DNA from: a virus
Virus record (IMG/VR): IMGVR_UViG_3300047666_000656
Location: 1-21,646 of that record
Length of the DNA: 21,646 nt
Strand: one strand, 5' to 3'
In this document: in pieces, positions 15,005 to 20,965 of the stretch
How the letters are laid out: each line of letters opens with the position of its first letter
How positions within the stretch are numbered: position 1 is the first letter of the stretch
The notes under the pieces: model-generated
What the model saw: the letters and a program-made list of their open reading frames with translations, nothing else
The model's database searches: none
Told to the model about the DNA's origin: nothing
Made by a program: the position numbers and the translations under genes

Positions 15005-15507
15005 TAGAAGGGAATATCTTCTCCGTCATTAAAGTTATCTACATGCTGTTGCTGCCTTGGATTAGGCTGGTTGCTTGTTTGCGGCCTTTGTTGCGGCTGT
15101 TGATACGTTGGGTTAGGTTGATTCTGATAGCCTTGCTGCGGCTGTTGTGCTGCTTGCTGTGGAGAACCTTGCGGCTTGCTGTCTAGCATTTGCATATCGC
15201 TTACGTTTATTTCAGTTGTGTACTGATCAGCTCCGTTTTTATCCTGCCATTTCCGAGTAACCTGTTTACCTGAAACATAAGCCTTAGAGCCTTTCTTTAG
15301 ATAATCGCGCATAATTTCAGCTAGGCGACCAAAGCAGACGCATTTAACCCAGTTAGTTTGCTCAACCTTTTGGCCGTTTTTGTCTTTATAGTCATCCCCA
15401 CAAGCTAAATTAAAACTAGCTGTTACTGTGCCGCTTGCGGTCATTCTAATGTCAGGATCATTACCTAAATGTCCTATAAACTGACATAAATTTAAGTCTT
15501 TGCTCAT
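15004..15507 (-). CDS. ssb: Single-stranded DNA-binding protein
   Basis: This 167-residue SSB has an OB fold at residues 1-~107: NLCQFIGHLGNDPDIRMTAS, SFNLACGDDYKD, TNWVKCVCFGRLAEI, LKKGSKAYVSGKQVTRKWQD and YTTEINVSDMQML. A Gln/Pro/Asn-rich linker and the conserved acidic tip ending DIPF, which recruits partner proteins, follow. It coats single-stranded DNA during replication and RecT-mediated annealing. The start overlaps the stop of the HNH gene (ATGA), with AAGGA upstream. recT lies two genes upstream in the same operon. Length and domain plan match bacterial SSB. Confidence 0.95.
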   Translation of the reverse strand: MSKDLNLCQFIGHLGNDPDIRMTASGTVTASFNLACGDDYKDKNGQKVEQTNWVKCVCFGRLAEIMRDYLKKGSKAYVSGKQVTRKWQDKNGADQYTTEINVSDMQMLDSKPQGSPQQAAQQPQQGYQNQPNPTYQQPQQRPQTSNQPNPRQQQHVDNFNDGEDIPF

Positions 15508-16040
15508 GCTGATATTCCTTCTATGTTTGTATTATTGCCATGATTGACATGAAATCCATAACCTATCTCTGCTGATTTTCTAGCCGCAACAGCGTCAAAA
15601 AAAACCTTAAAATAGCCTAGGCATATTTTTTTATAATCAACTGTAATATAAGATTCCCATGACATTTGTTTTGGATACCACTTAACGCCTGTTACTCCAG
15701 ATTTATTTAGCTTATGAAGTTTACAGTTCCTTAAGTTTTCTCTGTTTGACGCGGCTCGCATATTATCCAGTTTATTATCTGATCTAATGCCGTTGATGTG
15801 GTCTATATGTTCAAGTGGTAACGCTCCTTTTGATATTAGCCATGCTATTCTATGTGCAGAATAAAGCTTGTTCCTTATTGAAAAAACCTTATATCCATTT
15901 GCATTAATAGTTCCGGCCTCATCACCAGTCTTAACCCTATTAGCTGGGCTTTTCTTCCATGTAAGGATTCCAGTGTCAGGATCATATTTTAAAAACTCAT
16001 CTACGAATAACTTTAGAGTGGTATTTATTCCGCGAGCCAT
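15504..16040 (-). CDS. HNH homing endonuclease with AP2 domain
   Basis: This 178-residue protein has three parts. An N-terminal strand segment is of the type that precedes HNH_3 domains (FLKYDPDTGILTWKK, GYKVFSIRNKLYSAHRIAWL). The HNH motif follows with H78, D80, H81 and N89/N93 (EHIDHINGIRSDNKLDNMR). At ~111-163 there is an AP2-like DNA-binding domain (SGVTGVKWYPKQMSWESYIT). Such enzymes cut DNA at specific sites and spread as free-standing mobile genes. It sits between recT and ssb, coupled to both: its ribosome site overlaps the recT stop and its stop overlaps the ssb start, so insertion has left the operon intact. Confidence 0.9.
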   Translation of the reverse strand: MARGINTTLKLFVDEFLKYDPDTGILTWKKSPANRVKTGDEAGTINANGYKVFSIRNKLYSAHRIAWLISKGALPLEHIDHINGIRSDNKLDNMRAASNRENLRNCKLHKLNKSGVTGVKWYPKQMSWESYITVDYKKICLGYFKVFFDAVAARKSAEIGYGFHVNHGNNTNIEGISA

Positions 16041-16048
16041 AATCTTTC

Positions 16049-17062
16049 CTATAGTGTTTGAATTTGTTGAAGCTGATGAACTACATCGCCTAAAAGCGGG
16101 TTAATTAACTCAGGATCTAAGTCGTTGTAAGTTTCAAGCGCGCCTTCAATATCATCAAGCTCTAGAGCCGTTTTAATGTCTAAGCAATACTCAGATAGCA
16201 TGTCGAAAGCTTTACGCTCTAAGCCGCTTACAATGGCTTTATTTTCTGTTTTCTTGCCTTTCTCGAATGAATTATACAGCGCCATCCAAATATCGACGCC
16301 AACCTTGTTTTTGAATGTGATTAAGCCGATAGCATCATCATTTTTGATGAGCTCCAGGTAATCAGATTGCTGTTCTAATGTGTAAGCCATGCCTTCAGAA
16401 TCGTGTAGTGCTTCAATAGCTTTATCTAAACGACCTCTGTTATCAGTTTGCGGCCATGACTTATACGCTCGCTTTGTAACGGTTTTCTTTGACATTTCTT
16501 CAAACCAGTCAACCCACGGGCCTTTGCCTTTTTGAAACGCTTTCGATGTATCACGGATCTTTATTATTTCGTCAATCTTCATGACTTCAATTAGCGTGTC
16601 ATTGCTGGGAAGCTTGGCAATACAATAGCCGCCTATAATGTCACCACGTTCGCCAAAAACATCAGCTTCATGTGTTGGAGGTGTAGCAGGCCCCTTATAA
16701 ACAAACTTATCATTTTTATAAACTAGCTCGCTTTTAGCCCAAACGATAGCGCCCGTTTCAGTTGCTATCTTAACTAAGCCTTTATAGCTTATATCTAAAT
16801 AGATAGCTCCATCACGCGGCACTAGATAGGCATGAGCAAGCGCAGGGTTTAAACTGATACCAATACTAGCTATATTTAAAATGGCATTCTGAAGGCTTGC
16901 AGGGTTTCTCTCGGCTACGCTAAAAGAAAAGCTATTCTTCTGTAGTTGCTGTCTGGCAAATAAACATTCTTTCTTCCAGAAAACGGGATTCCCCGTTTCC
17001 GTTGCTACCTTGTTAAAACTTTGCTCCATGCTGTTAATCGTTGCTAATGGACTATTTGACAT
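16049..17062 (-). CDS. recT: RecT-family single-strand annealing recombinase
   Basis: This 337-residue protein begins MSNSPLATINSMEQSFNKVA; I chose this ATG for its ribosome site (AAGGGG), not the one at 17110 inside the upstream gene. RecT hallmarks are present: NPASLQNAILNIASIGISLN, PALAHAYLVPRDGAIYLDIS (the usual 'yLvPr...c.l.isYkG'), GLVKIATETGAIVWAKSELV, and the late W..EM.KKT..KRA.K.WP block that includes MSKKTVTKRAYKSWPQ. It anneals complementary strands, typically with an exonuclease (RecE or YqaJ-like); no exonuclease gene is in this window. It is followed by an HNH gene and ssb, a usual RecT partner. Confidence 0.93.
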   Translation of the reverse strand: MSNSPLATINSMEQSFNKVATETGNPVFWKKECLFARQQLQKNSFSFSVAERNPASLQNAILNIASIGISLNPALAHAYLVPRDGAIYLDISYKGLVKIATETGAIVWAKSELVYKNDKFVYKGPATPPTHEADVFGERGDIIGGYCIAKLPSNDTLIEVMKIDEIIKIRDTSKAFQKGKGPWVDWFEEMSKKTVTKRAYKSWPQTDNRGRLDKAIEALHDSEGMAYTLEQQSDYLELIKNDDAIGLITFKNKVGVDIWMALYNSFEKGKKTENKAIVSGLERKAFDMLSEYCLDIKTALELDDIEGALETYNDLDPELINPLLGDVVHQLQQIQTL

Positions 17063-17063
17063 A

Positions 17064-17360
17064 TTATTCCCCTTGCTCGATACAAAGCAGTGATTGAATC
17101 TTTTCTTCAATGGCGGTTATACGTGCGTAAGAGTCTGCGCGTTCTAATTTTATTGTTTTTTGTAGTTGTTCGACGTGAGCAAGTTTAAACTGCTTTTTGT
17201 CAATAGTTGGGATTGGAACCTCAACTGTTATTTCTGACAATTGAACAGAAACAGTAGCTGCATCTGGCGTAGGTAGTGAAGTTAACACAAGTATTTTAAA
17301 ATCATCTTCCCATGTATATTTAACAGCCTGCACATACAATTTTACTTCTTTAGTTTCCAT
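17064..17360 (-). CDS. Hypothetical 98-aa protein upstream of recT
   Basis: I start it at METKEVKLY, because the ATG two codons earlier lies only one base from the GGGG ribosome site. The N-terminal half has a beta pattern (KLYVQAVKYTWEDDFKILVL, ATVSVQLSEITVEVPIPTID). The C-terminal half is a coiled-coil-like helix (AHVEQLQKTIKLERADSYAR). It ends one base before the recT ATG, so it is co-transcribed with the recombination genes. Function not recognised. Confidence 0.65.
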   Translation of the reverse strand: METKEVKLYVQAVKYTWEDDFKILVLTSLPTPDAATVSVQLSEITVEVPIPTIDKKQFKLAHVEQLQKTIKLERADSYARITAIEEKIQSLLCIEQGE

Positions 17361-17362
17361 AT

Positions 17363-17563
17363 TCATTCCCCTTTGTTTAACTCTGTTAGTAGTGCGTCGG
17401 CCCATTGTACTGCGCTTTCTGCTGCATGACGCCCCATGTATCGGTTTGTACCTGCAAGGCTTGCCATTATTAAGCCTGCGAAGTGTTCACGCTTTGTTAA
17501 GCCTTCATTGCCGTCAAGAGTTGCCCCTATTATTGGGTAAGCTGACATATCTGCATCTTTCAT
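17363..17563 (-). CDS. Small conserved-looking phage protein
   Basis: This 66-residue protein contains GLTKREHFAGLIMASLAG and AAESAVQWADALLTELNKG, a pair of blocks ('xxREhfAglaMq...AVxxADALlxxL') widely seen in small phage proteins of unknown function. Its final codons, GGG GAA TGA, double as the ribosome site of the next gene. The start is the second ATG in GGGGAATGAATATG. The frame upstream to 17668 crosses a terminator and is not credible. Confidence 0.7.
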   Translation of the reverse strand: MKDADMSAYPIIGATLDGNEGLTKREHFAGLIMASLAGTNRYMGRHAAESAVQWADALLTELNKGE

Positions 17564-17593
17564 ATTCATTCCCCTGGTTGATTTGCTTTCACC

Positions 17594-17615
17594 CAAAAAC
17601 CCGCAATTAAGCGGG
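17594..17615 (-). terminator. Leftward terminator or attenuator
   Basis: On the minus strand CCCGC, loop TTAATT, GCGGG is followed by TTTTTGGGT. It lies just after the first leftward gene and before the rest of the arm, so it may act as an attenuator that an antiterminator must overcome. Confidence 0.7.
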
Positions 17616-17633
17616 CTGGTATGGGGCTGTACT

Positions 17634-17813
17634 TTATGCAAACAAAAGAAATCCCGCCCATATGGCAAAGCCAGTACTTATTAACACGGTCACAGTTATT
17701 TGGCCTACTGTCTCGGTTTTAACCTTTGGAAGATTATCTCCCATCAGTCTTAGCAAATTAACAACTATTGCAAATACGCCCATCCAAAAGCTAACTGTTA
17801 TATATGTTTCCAT
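17634..17813 (-). CDS. Two-helix membrane protein, first gene of the leftward arm
   Basis: This 59-residue protein has two membrane helices: VSFWMGVFAIVVNLLRLMG and ITVTVLISTGFAIWAGFLLF, joined by a short charged loop (DNLPKVKTETVGQ). The ribosome site is CGGGGAAT. It lies ~40 bases from the leftward promoter. Small phage membrane proteins of this type (METY...SFW.G) recur in early regions; their function is unknown. A rightward frame on the opposite strand is its shadow. Confidence 0.7.
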   Translation of the reverse strand: METYITVSFWMGVFAIVVNLLRLMGDNLPKVKTETVGQITVTVLISTGFAIWAGFLLFA

Positions 17814-17850
17814 TTTCTATTCCCCGTTCGTTGGTTTAGTTGATGTATAA

Positions 17851-17879
17851 ACAATAGTCCTATTTTCTCAACATATCAA
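17851..17879 (-). promoter_or_regulatory. Leftward early promoter
   Basis: On the minus strand TTGATA (17879-17874) is followed after 17 bases by TATTGT (17856-17851), and then by TTATACATC. The 12-mer TGTTTATACATC (17853-17842) recurs exactly at the promoter near 13856. The spacer holds AATAG-TC-CTATT, a small inverted repeat. Confidence 0.55.
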
Positions 17880-17889
17880 GATTTAATTT

Positions 17890-17932
17890 AGATTATTCTT
17901 AGCTTGTAATCTCACCAGATATAACTTAATAT
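17890..17932 (+). promoter_or_regulatory. Rightward early promoter with inverted repeat
   Basis: TTGTAA (17904-17909), 17 bases and TAATAT (17927-17932) form a moderate promoter for the operon that starts at 17963. AGATTA (17890-17895) and TAATCT (17907-17912) are exact inverted arms spaced by 11; one covers the -35, so this could be an operator. Confidence 0.45.
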
Positions 17933-17962
17933 TTAGCTATCCATAACAAAACAGGTGGCAAA

Positions 17963-18115
17963 ATGAAAGACACAAACGTAAAACTCGTCGCTCACTATAG
18001 AGCTAAGCTAGATGACTTAGTTGAAGTGCGAACAAATAAGCATCATCCGTTTAAAACTAAGCAAAGTATCGTAGAACAGCTAATAGAAGCGGCCCACAAA
18101 AAGGAGTGTAAGTAA
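17963..18115 (+). CDS. Probable ribbon-helix-helix regulator (Arc/CopG-like)
   Basis: This 50-residue protein has an N-terminal strand (DTNVKLVAHYRAK) followed by two helices (KLDDLVEVRTNKHHP and TKQSIVEQLIEAAHKKE), the plan of RHH transcription factors such as P22 Arc, which dimerise through the strand and bind DNA with it. It is the first gene of the rightward operon, next to inverted repeats, which fits an autoregulator. The ribosome site is AGGTGG. It overlaps the next gene in TAATG. The fold assignment is by eye. Confidence 0.6.
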   Translation: MKDTNVKLVAHYRAKLDDLVEVRTNKHHPFKTKQSIVEQLIEAAHKKECK

Positions 18116-18273
18116 TGGAAGTAACAAATAAAATGGTTCATGCGGCAGTTAGGCAGTTAGTCAAAGATAAGATTCTGCCAACTCATGCCGATATGGATAC
18201 TTATACTCATCATTATGAAAGCGTTAAACGTATGATTGAAAAAGCGATAGAGAAAGAAGGCCAAGAATTTTAA
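18115..18273 (+). CDS. Hypothetical 52-aa helical protein
   Basis: It starts in a TAATG overlap, with AAGGAG eight bases upstream. The protein is helical and charged (KMVHAAVRQLVKDKILPTHA, YESVKRMIEKAIEKEGQEF). It has no cysteine or membrane segment. It is co-translated with the RHH regulator. Function unknown. Confidence 0.65.
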   Translation: MEVTNKMVHAAVRQLVKDKILPTHADMDTYTHHYESVKRMIEKAIEKEGQEF

Positions 18274-18296
18274 CTAACAGCATAAGGGGATAAGTA

Positions 18297-18476
18297 ATGA
18301 GAATGTTAATAATTAGAGCATGCCTTTTAATCATACTACCGTTTCTGCCAGTAGTTATTTTAATTGATATTTTAATAGGCGACATAATGACCGGCGTTAA
18401 GATATCTGCAAAGGATAAGACTTTTGAGCAATGGGCTTTATATAAAAGCCTTTGGGTAAATAAAGGGGATAAGTAA
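18297..18476 (+). CDS. Small membrane protein
   Basis: This 59-residue protein has one long hydrophobic segment (MLIIRACLLIILPFLPVVIL), perhaps two turns into a second (LIDILIGDIM), and then a soluble tail (KDKTFEQWALYKSLWVNKGD). The ribosome site AAGGGGATAAGTA is repeated exactly before the next gene, which overlaps in TAATG. It is a holin or exclusion candidate by topology only. Confidence 0.65.
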   Translation: MRMLIIRACLLIILPFLPVVILIDILIGDIMTGVKISAKDKTFEQWALYKSLWVNKGDK

Positions 18477-18664
18477 TGAATATAAAAAACACAGCTTCAT
18501 TAATTCTCATAATTGCGGCTTTTTTATTGATGTTATACGCGAGATATATTGGAAAGGATCTAACAGAGTTTAATTTATGGGCTGAGTATTGGCATTATTT
18601 CTTATCAGCCACAATTTTTTGCTTTATTGCGTCATTAATTTATTTTAAACCTAAAGGACTATAA
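18476..18664 (+). CDS. Two-helix membrane protein
   Basis: This 62-residue protein has two membrane helices, SLILIIAAFLLMLYARYIG and YFLSATIFCFIASLIYF, joined by a loop LTEFNLWAEYWH. It ends in a short basic tail. Two-helix proteins of this size include class II holins, but the genes here belong to the early operon and lie far from the peptidase, so that role is uncertain. It starts in a TAATG overlap. Confidence 0.65.
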   Translation: MNIKNTASLILIIAAFLLMLYARYIGKDLTEFNLWAEYWHYFLSATIFCFIASLIYFKPKGL

Positions 18665-18667
18665 GCA

Positions 18668-18916
18668 ATGAAAAAGCTAATTATATTAGTATGTCTATTA
18701 AACATTTCAGCATGCACGGCGGAGAGGCCAAAAGAGGTTACAGGTCAATTTGATGTTATCAAAGAATTCTATTTGTTTGATGGGTCTAAACATGGCACAA
18801 AAGGGAAGTACATAAAGGATCGTAAATCAGGGAAGTGTTATTTTTATATGTGGGGCGGTATGGGAAATGGTGGCCCAGCAATAACAAATATTGAATGTAA
18901 AGATTTAACCCTATAA
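18668..18916 (+). CDS. Small lipoprotein
   Basis: This 82-residue protein has a lipoprotein signal peptide, MKKLIILVCLLNISAC, with lipobox ISAC and lipid attachment at C16. The mature part (~67 residues) contains EFYLFDGSKHGTKGKYIKDR and CYFYMWGGMGNGGPAITNIE. This part looks bacterial rather than virion-like. Phage lipoproteins made early often block the phage receptor or DNA entry (superinfection exclusion), and its neighbours are membrane proteins, so that is a plausible role. It could also be a spanin-type protein, but it lacks the proline-rich or coiled features. Confidence 0.8.
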   Translation: MKKLIILVCLLNISACTAERPKEVTGQFDVIKEFYLFDGSKHGTKGKYIKDRKSGKCYFYMWGGMGNGGPAITNIECKDLTL

Positions 18917-18931
18917 CTAATGGAGAATAGA

Positions 18932-19078
18932 ATGAAAGCAATACTATTTGCAGCATTATTAATAATCACATTCCTGGGTATATGGGGCTTCTGTATAGCT
19001 TCAGGCGGGATAATCGGAGTAATTTTTGGCTTTCTGCCAGCCTGGGTAGTTGTCGAAATAATGGCTAGAGTTTTTTAA
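18932..19078 (+). CDS. Small membrane protein
   Basis: This 48-residue protein is almost wholly hydrophobic: AILFAALLIITFLGIWGFCI, a SGG turn, and IIGVIFGFLPAWVVVEIM, so it has two helices. The ribosome site GGAGAAT precedes the ATG. It is the third membrane gene in a row. Function unknown. Confidence 0.65.
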   Translation: MKAILFAALLIITFLGIWGFCIASGGIIGVIFGFLPAWVVVEIMARVF

Positions 19079-19092
19079 ATAGGGGGTGAAGC

Positions 19093-19302
19093 ATGATAAT
19101 GTTACCAGATGGTAGTCCGTATAAATTTAACTCACAGCCTGATAATAAAATTCAGGAAGAAGCAAAAAGGGCAGAAAATAAAGCGAAAAGATCGGCAGAG
19201 ATGGCGAGAAGAACAGCTAACGCGAGTATAAGTATTCCAGATAAGCTTGATAAAATTGAAGGCGACTTAGCAAAAATATTAAATATTTTAAATAACAAAT
19301 AG
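19093..19302 (+). CDS. Hypothetical basic coiled-coil protein
   Basis: This 69-residue protein has a helix rich in Ala/Lys/Glu/Arg (IQEEAKRAENKAKRSAEMAR) and a short leucine/isoleucine heptad C-terminus (KLDKIEGDLAKILNILNNK). The ribosome site is AGGGGGTGAAGC. It is a possible oligomeric adaptor. Function unknown. Confidence 0.6.
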   Translation: MIMLPDGSPYKFNSQPDNKIQEEAKRAENKAKRSAEMARRTANASISIPDKLDKIEGDLAKILNILNNK

Positions 19303-19312
19303 GGGAATTAAG

Positions 19313-19579
19313 ATGAAGATCGATTATTTCGATTTAAAATCATTAAAAGAAGCCAAACTTTGCGGAGACACTCACTATATAGGTAAGGACTGCGGTAGAA
19401 ATCATGGAGGGGTTAGGTATGTGTCACAAAATGCTTGCGTGAAATGCACACGTCAGAATCAAGCACTAAAAATGGACGGCGTTACATATAAAGACGCAAT
19501 ATCTAAAGGAAAAAAAAGAAGATCAGCAGAAGACATACTTGAAGCATCTAGGTTAAAAAAAGAGCTAGATGATTACTAA
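19313..19579 (+). CDS. Small Cys-rich (treble-clef-like) protein
   Basis: This 88-residue protein has C17, C27, C42 and C45 (AKLCGDTHYIGKDCGRNHGG, NACVKCTRQNQ), which suggests one zinc site of the kind seen in small phage proteins and in HNH-like folds. The catalytic His/Asn pattern of an endonuclease is not obvious. The C-terminal part is a basic helix (KGKKRRSAEDILEASRLKKE). The ribosome site is AGGGGAATTAAG. Confidence 0.65.
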   Translation: MKIDYFDLKSLKEAKLCGDTHYIGKDCGRNHGGVRYVSQNACVKCTRQNQALKMDGVTYKDAISKGKKRRSAEDILEASRLKKELDDY

Positions 19580-19615
19580 AACCAAAAAGCCCTTGACCAA
19601 TTAAGGAGAATTAAG

Positions 19616-19909
19616 ATGCAGTATAGAAAAAAGCCAGTAGTTATTGAAGCGTTAGTTTGGGATGGGTCACACCATAGAGGGATGTTTGAATTTCTTGGTG
19701 GAAGCGCATGCGAGTATATTTCAGGTTACGGTGACAACTTTTATATTGACCATAGCAAGGTTGAAGGTGGTCTAATTATTAAAACGCTTGAAGGTAAGCA
19801 CAAAGCCAGTATAGGCGATTATATTATCAAAGGTATAAGCGGTGAATTCTATCCATGTAAGCCTGATATATTTGAATTGACATACGATAAACTTGCAAAG
19901 TCAGAATAA
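19616..19909 (+). CDS. PGDYG-like phage protein
   Basis: This 97-residue protein opens MQYRKKPVVIEALVWDG and contains LEGKHKASIGDYIIKGISGE followed by FYPCKPDIFELTYD, the signature I associate with PGDYG-domain phage proteins (here IGDYI). The function of the family is unknown; it is a small beta-rich fold common in early regions. The ribosome site is AAGGAG. It is the last gene before the long non-coding region. Confidence 0.8.
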   Translation: MQYRKKPVVIEALVWDGSHHRGMFEFLGGSACEYISGYGDNFYIDHSKVEGGLIIKTLEGKHKASIGDYIIKGISGEFYPCKPDIFELTYDKLAKSE

Positions 19910-19926
19910 ATAACTATAATTAACGC

Positions 19927-20073
19927 ATCTTCTGAATTAAGTTGTAGAAGATAACAGGCGTGTAGGATCGTCTTTAGAAAGATAACTAGGAAGGGTCATT
20001 AAGATAGAACAGGTTCAATTGGGTTTTTCCTAGTTGATCCGCCCCTCCTACGATTGGGCTTGTTTTATTTTAA
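19927..20073 (+). ncRNA. Structured non-coding segment with three-way junction
   Basis: A hairpin ATCTTCT/AGAAGAT (19927-19933/19946-19952) is followed by a junction. The closing helix is GGATC/GATCC (19965-19969/20036-20040). It encloses a hairpin TCTT-TAGA-AAGA (19971-19982) and the perfect 9-bp helix AACTAGGAA/TTCCTAGTT (19984-19992/20027-20035), with an apical loop containing AACAGGTTCAATT. GCCC/GGGC (20041-20044/20056-20059) plus TTGTTTTATTTT then looks like a weak terminator. An alternative pairing, GTAGGA/TCCTAC (19962-19967/20046-20051), competes. It may be the 3' leader of the operon, a separate small RNA, or the 5' part of the larger RNA. Confidence 0.55.
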
Positions 20074-20122
20074 TGGCCTTTTTTGTGTCTGTAAGTTAAA
20101 CCAAGCAAGTTAAAGCGCGCTA

Positions 20123-20128
20123 TATAAT
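20123..20128 (+). promoter_or_regulatory. Consensus -10 box before the large RNA
   Basis: There is a perfect TATAAT preceded by GCTA. No good -35 lies at 16-18 bases (ACCAAG at 17). AAGTTAAA occurs twice just upstream (20093-20100 and 20107-20114) and could bind an activator. Transcription would begin near 20135. Confidence 0.45.
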
Positions 20129-20134
20129 ACTTGC

Positions 20135-20750
20135 AGACACACCCTTTCTAAAGCTTCAGTCTGTATATGTGGTGGTGTTGTTGCGACGGATAGCCTCCAG
20201 AGCTGGCATAAAATCGATTGTAAGGTTCGAATCCTTAGCAACACCCCTTCATATACAGATTGAACAGTCTAATTAAAGATAGGTAAAAGTGGCTTGCGTC
20301 AGAGCATTATTCGCCACTGCTAATATGGTAAATACAGATTTTTTTACACTTTTATCGCTGTATTTACTTTAAAAACTTATTAGCACCTATCTCTAATTAG
20401 ATTGATTCCCACGCCCATTAAGAACTAACGTTAACAGCAAGCACTAGCAGAAGCCTCGTAAGGGCGTTTGCAAAAGAATCCGTATGCTATTGCGGTGACT
20501 GGATCTAGACGGTGTTAGGTACGCTTTGTTCCAAGCAGAGAGCCTATAAACAGAATCATGCTGCCTTGTTTCAAATATTAGACTGAGTTTAGAAGCTAGA
20601 CTAACAGTAATCACTTTGACAAGAGGCGAGGCTGGTACCCTCGATAAAAACTACGTCTGATAAATTGTTGTTAACGGCTACTTGGTATTAATTGAATATA
20701 TGTGTTGCTAGGCTCCTATAAGGTATAGGGCAGCGAACGTCTAGATGAAC
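20135..20750 (+). ncRNA. Large ornate structured RNA (GOLLD/ROOL-like candidate)
   Basis: There is no credible ORF, but dense complementary helices are seen in serial domains. (a) 15 bp, 20155-20169/20250-20264 with one G-U pair, capped by a tRNA-like element. (b) 11 bp, 20265-20275/20394-20404, then 7 bp, 20278-20284/20385-20391. These open into a junction with AGTGGC/GCCACT (20288-20293/20313-20318) and GCTAATA/TATTAGC (20319-20325/20378-20384). The second arm carries 10 bp GTAAATACAG/CTGTATTTAC (20328-20337/20358-20367). (c) ACGCCC/GGGCGT, 20411-20416/20462-20467. (d) 9 bp, 20503-20511/20738-20746, enclosing GAGCCTA/TAGGCTC (20540-20546/20709-20715) and hairpins at 20586-20602 and 20627-20643. 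GCTGCC/GGCAGC (20560-20565/20729-20734) would make a pseudoknot. Size, phage setting and tRNA-like insertion resemble GOLLD; this class assignment is inference. Confidence 0.75.
20174..20245 (+). ncRNA. tRNA-like element capping a long stem
   Basis: The acceptor helix GTGTTGT/GCAACAC (20175-20181/20238-20244) has an extra G-C pair at 20174/20245, like the G-1:C73 of tRNA-His. The T-arm is canonical: TAAGG, TTCGAAT, CCTTA (20221-20237). CCCT follows instead of CCA. Between the two, no normal D-arm or 5-bp anticodon stem with a 7-base loop can be drawn; only GCC/GGC (20193-20195/20205-20207) pairs. The 5' and 3' flanks continue the helix for another 17 bp, so the element is a domain of the large RNA rather than a free tRNA. 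A degenerate tRNA gene is the alternative. Confidence 0.6.
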
Positions 20751-20803
20751 CTATGTTAAAAATTTAATGGATGAATTCAACAAATTGAGAAGGAGTTAAA
20801 GCT

Positions 20804-20965
20804 ATGGAAATGCAAATTATTCAGTATTTTCGTGAACGCGGGTTAGAGCCTATTAAAGGTGATATTGATTTTTTTAATCGGTTATTTGAATATCATTTAA
20901 AAGAAAAGCTAGAAGAATTAGAAAAGCAAAATAAAGATCGCCATCACTATTTAAACAGGAGTTAA
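20804..20965 (+). CDS. Small helical protein after the structured RNA
   Basis: This 53-residue protein has the start MEMQIIQYFRERGLEPIKGD, a helical second half (FEYHLKEKLEELEKQNKDRH), and an end HHYLNRS encoded within the first leader cassette. The ribosome site AAGGAG is strong. Function unknown. Confidence 0.65.
   Translation: MEMQIIQYFRERGLEPIKGDIDFFNRLFEYHLKEKLEELEKQNKDRHHYLNRS

Noticed and set aside
17662-17850. Rightward frame opposite the first leftward gene
   Set aside because: It has no ribosome site, and the opposite strand encodes a two-helix membrane protein with a promoter and ribosome site; this is its shadow.
18668-18916. Outer-membrane spanin assignment for the lipoprotein
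   Set aside because: Spanin lipoproteins are usually embedded in or next to an inner-membrane spanin near the lysis genes; neither is seen here.
20174-20245. Ordinary functional tRNA gene
   Set aside because: The T-arm and acceptor are good, but no normal D-arm or anticodon arm can be drawn and the 3' end is not CCA, so I call it tRNA-like only.
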